Under the pieces are notes generated by a model that was not told the DNA's origin, ran no database searches, and saw only the letters and a list, made by a program, of their open reading frames with translations. Source: Pseudomonas sp. PDM04 (lineage in GTDB: Bacteria > Pseudomonadota > Gammaproteobacteria > Pseudomonadales > Pseudomonadaceae). Taken from it: a DNA stretch of 64,000 nt. The stretch's first letter is position 1, and every line of letters starts with the position of its first letter. A program made the translations under genes and the position numbers. Below are positions 43,481 to 50,784 of the stretch, piece after piece. The stretch is taken from contig NZ_JACVAI010000004.1 in NCBI RefSeq assembly GCF_014851765.1, positions 682,001 through 746,000 on the forward strand. Direction: 5' to 3'.

Positions 43481-44154
43481 TGGAAGCCCTGACAAGTTTC
43501 TTCGTTAATATCGACTGGTTCGAAATCTGGCTGGCCACCGGCGATACCCTGCTGATGCTCGGCGGTTCGCTGCTGTTCACCGTGCTCCTTGGGCTGCCGT
43601 TGGGCGTGTTGCTGTTCCTCTGCAGCCCGCGCCAATTGCTCGAGGCCAAGGGCATCTACGCGATGCTGTCGTTGATGGTGAACATCCTGCGTTCGCTGCC
43701 TTTCATTATTCTGCTGATCGTGATGATTCCGTTCACCGTGCTGATCACCGGCACCTCGCTGGGCGTCGCCGGTGCGATTCCGCCATTGGTGGTGGGGGCC
43801 ACGCCGTTCTTTGCGCGGCTGGTGGAAACCGCCCTGCGCGAAGTGGATCGCGGCATCATCGAAGCGACCCAGTCCATGGGCGCCACCACTCGCCAGATCA
43901 TCACCAATGCCTTGCTGCCAGAAGCCCGTCCGGGCATCTTTGCGGCGATTACGGTGACAGCGATTACACTGGTGTCCTACACGGCCATGGCCGGTGTGGT
44001 GGGCGCAGGGGGGCTCGGCGACCTGGCGATCCGTTTCGGTTACCAGCGTTTCCAGACCGACGTGATGGTGGTCACCGTGGTGTTGCTGCTGGTACTGGTT
44101 CAAGTGTTGCAAACGGTTGGCGACAAGCTGGTCGTGCATTTTTCCCGCAAGTAA
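43480..44154 (+). CDS. metI: Methionine ABC transporter permease MetI
   Basis: 224 aa with about five membrane helices. The EAA loop is seen in VETALREVDRGIIEATQSMG, followed by ATTRQIITNALLPEARPGI, which contacts MetN. Forms the pore for methionine. Start overlaps the metN stop (TGATG); metQ follows 26 bp on. Confidence 0.96.
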   Translation: MEALTSFFVNIDWFEIWLATGDTLLMLGGSLLFTVLLGLPLGVLLFLCSPRQLLEAKGIYAMLSLMVNILRSLPFIILLIVMIPFTVLITGTSLGVAGAIPPLVVGATPFFARLVETALREVDRGIIEATQSMGATTRQIITNALLPEARPGIFAAITVTAITLVSYTAMAGVVGAGGLGDLAIRFGYQRFQTDVMVVTVVLLLVLVQVLQTVGDKLVVHFSRK

Positions 44155-44180
44155 GCGGGTACTGACAAGGAATTAGCTGA

Positions 44181-44951
44181 ATGAAAAAACTACTCGTCGC
44201 GTTCGCTGCCGTTGCAGCCTTTTCCGCCCACGCCGACACCCTGACCGTGGCGGCCACTCCGGTGCCGCACGCAGAAATCCTCGAATTCGTGAAGCCAGTG
44301 CTGGCCAAGGAAGGCGTGGACCTGAAGGTCAAGGTCTTCACCGACTACATTCAGCCGAACGTGCAAGTGGCCGAGAAGCGCCTGGACGCCAACTTCTTCC
44401 AGCACCAGCCGTACCTCGATGAGTTCAACAAGGCCAAGGGCACGGACCTGGTGTCGGTTGCCGGCGTGCACCTGGAGCCCCTGGGCGCCTACTCCAGCAA
44501 GTACAAGAAGCTGGAGGAGCTGCCGGGCGGCGCCAACGTGGTGATTCCGAACGACGCCACCAACGGCGGCCGTGCACTGTTGCTGCTGGCCAAGGCGGGC
44601 CTGATCAAGCTGAAGGATTCGAACAACATCCTCTCGACGGTCAAGGACATCACCGAGAACACCCGGGACCTGAAATTCCGCGAACTGGAAGCCGCGACCA
44701 TCCCTCGCGTGCTGACCCAGGTCGACCTCGCGCTGATCAACACCAACTACGCGCTGGAAGCCAAGCTCGATCCTTCCAAAGACGCGCTGGTCATCGAAGG
44801 CAGCGACTCGCCTTACGTGAACATCCTGGTGGCCCGTCCGGACGACAAGGACAGCGAAGACATGAAGAAACTGGTTGCCGCGCTGCACAGCCCGGAAGTG
44901 AAGGCCTTCATCATCGAGAAGTACAAAGGCGCGGTAGTGCCGGCGTTCTGA
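44181..44951 (+). CDS. metQ: Methionine-binding protein MetQ
   Basis: 256 aa, NlpA family. Signal peptide MKKLLVAFAAVAAFSAHA; no lipobox cysteine, so it should be soluble in the periplasm rather than a lipoprotein as in E. coli MetQ. Family segments: VAATPVPHAEILEFVKP, DYIQPNVQVAEKRLDANFFQ, HQPYLDEFNK, IPNDATNGGRALLLL and the ligand-site region LALINTNYALEA. It delivers D- or L-methionine to MetI. A bidirectional terminator follows. Confidence 0.95.
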   Translation: MKKLLVAFAAVAAFSAHADTLTVAATPVPHAEILEFVKPVLAKEGVDLKVKVFTDYIQPNVQVAEKRLDANFFQHQPYLDEFNKAKGTDLVSVAGVHLEPLGAYSSKYKKLEELPGGANVVIPNDATNGGRALLLLAKAGLIKLKDSNNILSTVKDITENTRDLKFRELEAATIPRVLTQVDLALINTNYALEAKLDPSKDALVIEGSDSPYVNILVARPDDKDSEDMKKLVAALHSPEVKAFIIEKYKGAVVPAF

Positions 44952-44965
44952 TTGCGAATGCAATG

Positions 44966-44996
44966 AAAAAGGGAGGCCAATGGGCCTCCCTTTTTT
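44966..44996. terminator. Bidirectional terminator between metQ and sco
   Basis: AAAAAGGGAGGCC-AATG-GGCCTCCCTTTTTT: an 8-bp GC stem flanked by A- and T-runs, able to stop metNIQ (plus) and the convergent sco operon (minus). Confidence 0.93.
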
Positions 44997-45006
44997 GTGC
45001 CTGAAA

Positions 45007-45642
45007 CTATTTCCGCTTGAGCATGACCGGCAACTGCGCCACCAGCTTCACGTTGTTCAACGGTGCGCGGATGAACCCGCGTTGCTTGCCATCCGGTCCG
45101 ATCACCGCCAGATTGCCGCTGTGATCCACCGTGTAGTTGGGCTTGCTGGTGTCGGCCGGAATGAACGGGATGCTCACGGCATTGGCCAGTTTCTGAATGT
45201 CGTCCACCGAGGCCGGGGTCAGGCCCCGGAACTGTGGGTCGAAGTAGCCCAGGTACTGCTTGAGTTGCTTGGGCGTGTCGCGGTTCGGATCGACGCTCAC
45301 CAGGATGATCTGCAGGTTATCCACAGCCTCCTTCGGCAGCTCGCTCTTGATCTGGCGCAGTTGGGCGAGGGTGGTCGGACAGATGTCCGGGCAGAAGGTG
45401 TAACCCAGGAACAGCAGCGACCACTTGCCTTCGAGCTCGTTGACCGCCACCGGTTGACCGTCCTGGTCGGTCATCGTCACGTTTGGCAGCGTACGGCTCT
45501 GCGGCAACAGAATGATCCCGGCGTCGATCAATGCAGTGGGATCACCCTGGCCCTTGCCGGACAGCACTTTGTTGATGGTCAGGCCCAGAACCAGCGCGAT
45601 CAGGGCGACGAGGATGAAGACGGTTTTCTGAGTTCGAGTCAT
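45007..45642 (-). CDS. SCO1/SenC family copper chaperone
   Basis: 211 aa. N-terminal membrane anchor (about 8-26) with a periplasmic thioredoxin-like domain. Copper ligands: C84-PDI-C88 in TFCPDICPTT and His174 in NYTVDHSGN, all present. SCO proteins help build the CuA centre of cytochrome c oxidase subunit II. Last gene of the assembly operon; its start overlaps the cyoE stop (ATGA). Confidence 0.93.
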   Translation of the reverse strand: MTRTQKTVFILVALIALVLGLTINKVLSGKGQGDPTALIDAGIILLPQSRTLPNVTMTDQDGQPVAVNELEGKWSLLFLGYTFCPDICPTTLAQLRQIKSELPKEAVDNLQIILVSVDPNRDTPKQLKQYLGYFDPQFRGLTPASVDDIQKLANAVSIPFIPADTSKPNYTVDHSGNLAVIGPDGKQRGFIRAPLNNVKLVAQLPVMLKRK

Positions 45643-46538
45643 AGGTTCAACAATAAGTAGTGGTCCACGAGCAACGCGATGAACAGCAGGAACAAGTAGT
45701 AGATAGAGTACTTGAAGGTATTGATCGCCGCGTGCGGTCGAGTGCCACGGTACAGCACGACGGCCCATTGCAGAAACCTCGCGCCCAGGCCCAGCGCACA
45801 AATCAGGTAGAGCAGGCCGCTCATGTGGATCACGTAGGGCATCAGGCTGACCGCCAGCAACGCGAAGGTGTAGAGCAGGATATGAATCTTGGTGTAGTGC
45901 TCGCCGTGGGTGACCGGCAACATCGGGATGTCGGCCTTGGCGTATTCTTCCTTGCGGTGAATGGCCAGCGCCCAGAAGTGCGGCGGGGTCCAGGCGAAGA
46001 TGATCAGCACCAGCAGCAGCGGTTCGGCACTGATGTGACCAGTGGCGGCGGTCCAGCCCAGCAGCGGCGGGGCGGCACCGGCCAGGCCGCCGATGACGAT
46101 GTTCTGCGGTGTCGCGCGCTTGAGAAAGCCGGTGTAGATCACGGCGTAGCCGAGCAGGGAGGCGAGGGTCAGCCAGGCGGTGAGCGGGTTGGTAAAGGCC
46201 AGTAGCAGCGCCTGGCCCAGCAGCGCCAACACCAGTGCGAAGGTCAGCGCCGCGGTCGGTGAAACCCGGCCTTCGGCCAGGGGGCGTTTGTGGGTGCGGG
46301 CCATCACCGCGTCGATCCGCCGGTCCACCACATGGTTGACCGCCGCCGCCCCGCCGGCGCACAGGGCGATCCCCAGATTGCCGAACACCAGCACCGTCCA
46401 TGGCACCCCGGCGCGGGTCGCGAGAAACATGCCGACCAGCGATGTGATGAGCATCAGCACCACCACTTTCGGCTTGGTCAGCTCCAGATAATCACGCCAG
46501 ATCGCCTGGCTGTGCCGTGTACCGGTCAGAGTCGCCAT
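45639..46538 (-). CDS. cyoE: Heme o synthase (protoheme IX farnesyltransferase)
   Basis: 299 aa, UbiA-family prenyltransferase with about nine membrane helices. The prenyl-diphosphate metal motif is NHVVDRRIDAVMARTHKRPL (NxxxDxxxD type), with YTGFLKRATPQNIVIGGLAG and TPPHFWALAIHRKEEY as further family features. It makes heme O from heme B and farnesyl diphosphate; CtaA, encoded just upstream, turns it into heme A for the oxidase. Often called ctaB in this context. It overlaps ctaA by 13 bp. Confidence 0.95.
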   Translation of the reverse strand: MATLTGTRHSQAIWRDYLELTKPKVVVLMLITSLVGMFLATRAGVPWTVLVFGNLGIALCAGGAAAVNHVVDRRIDAVMARTHKRPLAEGRVSPTAALTFALVLALLGQALLLAFTNPLTAWLTLASLLGYAVIYTGFLKRATPQNIVIGGLAGAAPPLLGWTAATGHISAEPLLLVLIIFAWTPPHFWALAIHRKEEYAKADIPMLPVTHGEHYTKIHILLYTFALLAVSLMPYVIHMSGLLYLICALGLGARFLQWAVVLYRGTRPHAAINTFKYSIYYLFLLFIALLVDHYLLLNL

Positions 46539-47605
46539 GGCATCTCTCCTTTTATTGTGATGGGCCCGACCGACTGTTTGCGCGGGCTGAACCGCCAGCG
46601 CCCGAGCGACGGCTGCTTGACCCGAACCAGGCTGGTTCGTGCGTGATAGTTGACCAGCACCAGGGTCAGCAACAACGCTGCGCCGCCGGCGTTGTGGGCG
46701 ACGGCCACCGGCAACGGCAGGTGAAACAGCACGTTACTGATGCCGAGGGTGATTTGTGCGCCCAGCGCGATCAGCACCAGAGCGGCCAGTCGCGTCATGC
46801 CGACGGCTTTCAATTGCCACGCCAGGCCCAGCAATACCAGGGTGACCAGCAAGGCGCCGATGCGGTGAGTCAGGTGAATCGCGGTGCGGGCCTCGCTGTC
46901 CAGTTGCCCGCCGAGGTAATTGGGGCCGATGTGCTGGGTCAGGTGAAAGCCATTGGCGAAGTCCGCCGGCGGCAACCATTGACCGTGGCAGGTCGGGAAG
47001 TCGATGCACGCCACGGCGGCATAGTTGGAACTGACCCAACCTCCGAGGGCGATTTGCAGGATCACCAGCAATAACCCGGCGGTCGCCCAATACTGCAGGC
47101 GCCGGGGCACGGTCAGCGCCGGCAGCACACCGGACAGGCGCAAGGTCAGCAGGAACAACAGGCTCAATGTCGCGAATCCTCCGAGCAAATGCCCGGTGAC
47201 CACTTGCGGCCACAGCTTGAGTGTCACCGTCCACATGCCGAAGGCCGCCTGGGCGATGACCACCGCCAGCAGAAACAGCGGCAGCTTCACCGGTTGTCCC
47301 GGGTGACGTCGATGCACCCAGGCTCGCCCGGCCAGTACCGAGATCAGCAAGCCCAGCGTGCCGGCGAAGTAGCGGTGGACCATCTCGTTCCAGCCCTTGT
47401 GCGCTTCGACGGGCGAATCGGGAAAACGCAGCTCGGCATGGGCCAGCTGAGCCTCGCTTTTCGGCACGCTGATGAAGCCGTAGCAGCCGGGCCAGTCCGG
47501 GCAGCCGAGACCGGCGTGCGTCAGGCGGGTGTAGGCGCCGAGCAGCACGACGATCAACGCCAGCAGGGTGGCAAACAGCGCGAGGCGAAATCCAGGTTTG
47601 GCCAT
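46526..47605 (-). CDS. ctaA: Heme A synthase (COX15/CtaA)
   Basis: 359 aa, about eight membrane helices in two similar halves. Converts heme O to heme A. Family features: GAYTRLTHAGLGCPDWPGCY with the cysteine pair in the first loop, HRYFAGTLGLLI, GGWVSSNYAAVACIDFPTCH with the second cysteine pair, and HLTHRIGALLV. The histidines of each half (in EMVHRYF and HLTHRIG contexts) bind heme. Middle of the five-gene assembly operon, 11 bp after the preceding gene. Confidence 0.94.
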   Translation of the reverse strand: MAKPGFRLALFATLLALIVVLLGAYTRLTHAGLGCPDWPGCYGFISVPKSEAQLAHAELRFPDSPVEAHKGWNEMVHRYFAGTLGLLISVLAGRAWVHRRHPGQPVKLPLFLLAVVIAQAAFGMWTVTLKLWPQVVTGHLLGGFATLSLLFLLTLRLSGVLPALTVPRRLQYWATAGLLLVILQIALGGWVSSNYAAVACIDFPTCHGQWLPPADFANGFHLTQHIGPNYLGGQLDSEARTAIHLTHRIGALLVTLVLLGLAWQLKAVGMTRLAALVLIALGAQITLGISNVLFHLPLPVAVAHNAGGAALLLTLVLVNYHARTSLVRVKQPSLGRWRFSPRKQSVGPITIKGEMPWRL

Positions 47606-47616
47606 GACGATGCCCT

Positions 47617-48210
47617 TTATCCGATGTTCGACAGTTTCAGCAGGTGCCGCAGGTCATTGAGCAGGTCCTTGCCCTTCACCGCCGGGTCGTAGCGCAGCAC
47701 CAGATTGCCGTGGGGGTCGATGATCCACAGCTGCGGCAGCGTCGACTCGCCGGTCGTCTTGCTGAACAGGGTCAGGTCCATGGAGTAGCGTTGCAGTTGC
47801 GGGTACTCGCGGGTCAGCTTGGCGTCGTAGTCGCTGGCCAACGGTTGCGCGGTGGCCAATGCATGGCTGGCGCGCGAGGCATCGCGGCCCAGACCGATCT
47901 GCACCTGCCGAGCCAGGTACACCAGTTGCTGGCAGTCCACGGAGCACGCCTTCGGTGCCGTCACCAGGATCTGCCAGCGGTCCTCCTGCGCCTGTACGCC
48001 GAGGTCGGCACGCGTCTGGCCGTTGCCAATCAATTCGCCGTGGTAGCTGCGGCCCTCGGGCACCCAGAACTGCAATTTGTACATGCCGGTGGCAAGGATC
48101 ATCGGGCCGATCACCCCAAGCAGGATCAGCAGCAACTGCACGCGCCCCTTGCGCCGGTTTACCGGGGCTTTCGCCTCAGACATGCTGGGTGGATTCATGG
48201 CCGCTCCCAT
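47617..48210 (-). CDS. Oxidase-operon membrane protein, thioredoxin-like (unnamed)
   Basis: 197 aa. One membrane helix (about residues 25-45), then a periplasmic domain with a pattern reminiscent of SCO/thioredoxin folds: ITVTAPKACSVDCQQLVYL-type segment with CSVDC, and LPQLWIIDPHGNLVLRYDP near the end. The CxxxC and the DPHG segment echo SCO proteins, so a copper or thiol role in oxidase assembly is plausible (inference). The start at 48210 has a strong AAGGAG and overlaps the SURF1 gene by 35 bp. Confidence 0.75.
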   Translation of the reverse strand: MGAAMNPPSMSEAKAPVNRRKGRVQLLLILLGVIGPMILATGMYKLQFWVPEGRSYHGELIGNGQTRADLGVQAQEDRWQILVTAPKACSVDCQQLVYLARQVQIGLGRDASRASHALATAQPLASDYDAKLTREYPQLQRYSMDLTLFSKTTGESTLPQLWIIDPHGNLVLRYDPAVKGKDLLNDLRHLLKLSNIG

Positions 48211-48916
48211 GGTGTTTCTCCTTTGCGTTGTGCCAGCCGAGGTAAATGAAGAGGCCGAGCAGGGCGATCGCCATGGCGAACCATTGCACGGCGTAGGCGA
48301 TGTGTTTTTCCGGGCCCAGGGCGACCACCGGCCAATCGGCCCGGTACGAGGCAGGACCGCTTTCTTCGCGTAATTCGTAGGCGAAGCCTTCACGATCCAG
48401 CGTGGTCCACAGCTTCGCCGGGTCGACGACGGTCACCAGTTCGGGCCAGGTTGTGGCGTTCGGATCGGCCTGTAACTGAAAGGTCTCGCCGGGCGGAACG
48501 TAGACCCAGGCATCGAGACTCAGCACCTGGGACGGCGTGGTGAATTGTGGCGGCGTGCGCCGGTCGGGCCAGGGCAGCCAGCCGCGATTGACCAACAGCC
48601 ACAGTCCGGTGGTCTGATCCTGAAACGGTTGCAGCAACTCCACGCCGACCTTGCCATCGCGCTGGCGGTTATCCAGCAGCAGGCTGTGGGCGGCATCGAA
48701 CTGGCCATGCAGGCGCACGCGGCGAAAGGCCGGGTCTTGAGTGTGCTGCAGCTCGGTGCTGGACATCGGCTCGGCGGCCCGCCGCTCAGCGTAAGTGTTG
48801 AGCAGCGCCGTCTTTTCCGCGCCCCGGCCCAGTTGCCAGAAACCCAGCGACACCAACAGGGGCAGCAGGAGTGCAACCACCAATGTCGGCACGACACCCG
48901 GCCGGAAGCGTTTCAT
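48176..48916 (-). CDS. SURF1 family cytochrome oxidase assembly protein
   Basis: 246 aa. Two membrane helices at the ends (about 9-28 and 212-232) enclose a periplasmic domain, the SURF1 layout. Family marks: SLGFWQLGRGAEKTALL, RRVRLHGQFDAAHSLLLDNR, LLVNRGWLPW, and HIAYAVQWFAMAIALLGLFI at the end. SURF1 assists insertion of heme A into subunit I. First gene of the assembly operon. ATG at 48916 is chosen because the open frame above it runs into the divergent DUF2909 gene. Confidence 0.92.
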   Translation of the reverse strand: MKRFRPGVVPTLVVALLLPLLVSLGFWQLGRGAEKTALLNTYAERRAAEPMSSTELQHTQDPAFRRVRLHGQFDAAHSLLLDNRQRDGKVGVELLQPFQDQTTGLWLLVNRGWLPWPDRRTPPQFTTPSQVLSLDAWVYVPPGETFQLQADPNATTWPELVTVVDPAKLWTTLDREGFAYELREESGPASYRADWPVVALGPEKHIAYAVQWFAMAIALLGLFIYLGWHNAKEKHHGSGHESTQHV

Positions 48917-48986
48917 GGCGCCGCCAGAAGTTCGCTGGTCGCGATAGCTATACTCAACTGCATCGCCTTCCCCCCGGAGATTCCCC

Positions 48987-49190
48987 ATGCTCAAGGCAGC
49001 TATCGTCCTGATGCTGATTGCCACGGTTGTCAGCCTGTTCAGCGGCCTGTTTTTTCTGGTCAAGGACGACAGCAGCTCGAACCGCCTCGTCATCGCCTTG
49101 AGTGTTCGTGTGGCCCTGGCCGCCATTACCGTCGGCTTGATCGCCTGGGGTTTTTTCAGCGGCCAGTTGGTGTCGCACGTGTCCTGGTAA
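48987..49190 (+). CDS. DUF2909 family twin-helix membrane protein
   Basis: 67 aa: two membrane helices (about 4-26 and 38-60) with a short charged loop DDSSSNRLVIALSVRVAL between. Conserved small protein within Pseudomonas cytochrome oxidase clusters, function unknown. It is divergent from SURF1 (70 bp) and ends 6 bp from the stop of the convergent ctaE. Confidence 0.88.
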   Translation: MLKAAIVLMLIATVVSLFSGLFFLVKDDSSSNRLVIALSVRVALAAITVGLIAWGFFSGQLVSHVSW

Positions 49191-49196
49191 GGCGGT

Positions 49197-50084
49197 TCAC
49201 AACACGTAGACGAAAACGAACAAGCCGATCCACACCACGTCCACGAAGTGCCAATACCAACTGGCCGCCTCGAAACCGAACTGATGGTCGTTGTCGAAAT
49301 GCCCGCGCATGATCCGCATCAGCATCACGAACAGGATGATGGTGCCGATGGTCACGTGTGCGCCGTGGAACCCGGTGAGCATGAAGAACGTCGCACCGTA
49401 GATGCCCGAGCCCAGGGTCAGGCCCAGTTCGTGGTAGGCGTGCAGGTATTCTTCCGCCTGGAAGCCAAGGAACGCACAGCCCAGCAGCACGGTGATCGCC
49501 AGCCACAGTTTCAGCGCGCCGCGATGGCCCTTTTTCAGCGCGTGGTGGGCGATGGTCACGGTGACGCTGGAGCTGACCAGCAGCACCGTGTTGAGCAGCG
49601 GCAGACCCCACGGACTGATGACGTCCTTGGGCGGCGGGAAGAGTTTGGAGTCGGGGTTGTTCAGCAATGGCCAGGTGAACTCGAAGCCGGGCCACAACAT
49701 ATGGGCAAGGCCCTTGCTGCCTTCACCGCCCAGGGCGGGGCCTGACACATGGCGCACGTAGAACAGCGCACCGAAGAACGCGATGAAGAACATCACTTCG
49801 GAGAAAATGAACCAGCTCATTCCCCAGCGGAACGAACGATCCATCTGCGCACTGTACAGCCCGGCGCGACCCTCCTTGACCACCGTTCCGAACCAGCCGA
49901 ACAGCATGTAGGCCAGCAACAGGCCGCCGACGAAAAAAACCAGCGGGCCGTGGGATTCCGGGCGCGCGGCTTTCAGATCGTTGAACCAGGTCGCCAGGCC
50001 ATACACGGTGACGAACATGCCGACCGTGGCAATGATCGGCCACTTGCTCTGGGCCGGTACGTAATAGTGCTCATGAGTTGCCAT
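49197..50084 (-). CDS. ctaE: Cytochrome c oxidase subunit III
   Basis: 295 aa with seven membrane helices. Subunit III of the heme-copper oxidase, stabilising subunit I and proton uptake. Family segments: GMSWFIFSEVMFFIAFFGAL, HHALKKGHRGALKLWL, FFMLTGFHGAHVTIGTIIL and HFVDVVWIGLFVFVYVL at the end. Last gene of the ctaCDGE operon, 25 bp after ctaG. Also called coxC. Confidence 0.95.
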   Translation of the reverse strand: MATHEHYYVPAQSKWPIIATVGMFVTVYGLATWFNDLKAARPESHGPLVFFVGGLLLAYMLFGWFGTVVKEGRAGLYSAQMDRSFRWGMSWFIFSEVMFFIAFFGALFYVRHVSGPALGGEGSKGLAHMLWPGFEFTWPLLNNPDSKLFPPPKDVISPWGLPLLNTVLLVSSSVTVTIAHHALKKGHRGALKLWLAITVLLGCAFLGFQAEEYLHAYHELGLTLGSGIYGATFFMLTGFHGAHVTIGTIILFVMLMRIMRGHFDNDHQFGFEAASWYWHFVDVVWIGLFVFVYVL

Positions 50085-50109
50085 TTATTGTTCTCCTTAT
50101 CGGGCACGC

Positions 50110-50661
50110 TCAACCGCCAGTATTTGCAGCCACCGGTGGATGTCGGGCGGTGATATCGAACAGCGTGTAGGACAGCGTCAGGTGCTTCACATCCTTGGGC
50201 ATGTCACGGTCAACGATGAAACGTACCGGCATCTCGATCCGTTGACCGGGCTGCAGCACTTGCTGGGTAAAGCAGAAACATTCGGTCTTGTGGAAGTACG
50301 CCGCCGCGGCGCTGGGGGCAATGCTTGGCACGGCCTGGGCACTCATCGGGCGGTCGGTGGGGTTGTGCGCGATAAACACCATCTCGTTCACCGCCCCGGG
50401 GTTGGTCGTCAGCTCATCCTTGGTGGGAAAGAAATCCCAGGGCATGTCCGCAGAGTTGGTCGACAGAAACTGCACGCGCACCTGCCGCGAGGCGTCGACG
50501 ATCTGCTCACCCTCATACTGCCCGGCGGTCTTGCCATTGATGCCGAACACCTTGCACATCACGTCGTAGATCGGCACCAGGGCAAACCCGAAGACAAACA
50601 TCGCCACCACCACCAGCAACAGGCGCGTGACCAGCTTTTTCATCGAAATCGAGTCAGCCAT
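50110..50661 (-). CDS. ctaG: Cytochrome c oxidase assembly protein CtaG (Cox11)
   Basis: 183 aa. One N-terminal membrane helix (about 9-30), then a periplasmic copper-binding domain with the Cox11 motif ECFCFTQQVL (CFCF) and a further cysteine (YDVMCKVFG). It delivers copper to the CuB site of subunit I. Start at 50661 is preceded by AGGAAAGGA; the open frame upstream enters a REP. It lies between ctaD and ctaE, separated from ctaD by the REP pair. Confidence 0.95.
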   Translation of the reverse strand: MADSISMKKLVTRLLLVVVAMFVFGFALVPIYDVMCKVFGINGKTAGQYEGEQIVDASRQVRVQFLSTNSADMPWDFFPTKDELTTNPGAVNEMVFIAHNPTDRPMSAQAVPSIAPSAAAAYFHKTECFCFTQQVLQPGQRIEMPVRFIVDRDMPKDVKHLTLSYTLFDITARHPPVAANTGG

Positions 50662-50672
50662 GGTCCTTTCCT

Positions 50673-50770
50673 GTGGAAGCGAGCCTGCTCGCGATGGACG
50701 TGAACGAAAACGCACCCGGCCTGGATGAATGCACTGCGGCGGCATTCATCGCGAGCAGGCTCGCTCCCAC
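50673..50770. repeat. REP inverted pair (REPIN) E inside the cytochrome oxidase operon
   Basis: GCGAGCCTGCTCGCGATGG at 50680 and its complement TCATCGCGAGCAGGCTCGCT ending near 50765 flank about 55 bp. The pair occupies nearly the whole gap between ctaD and ctaG, unlike the other pairs, which follow or separate transcription units. Confidence 0.93.
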
Positions 50771-50784
50771 GAAAGACAGCGTGT

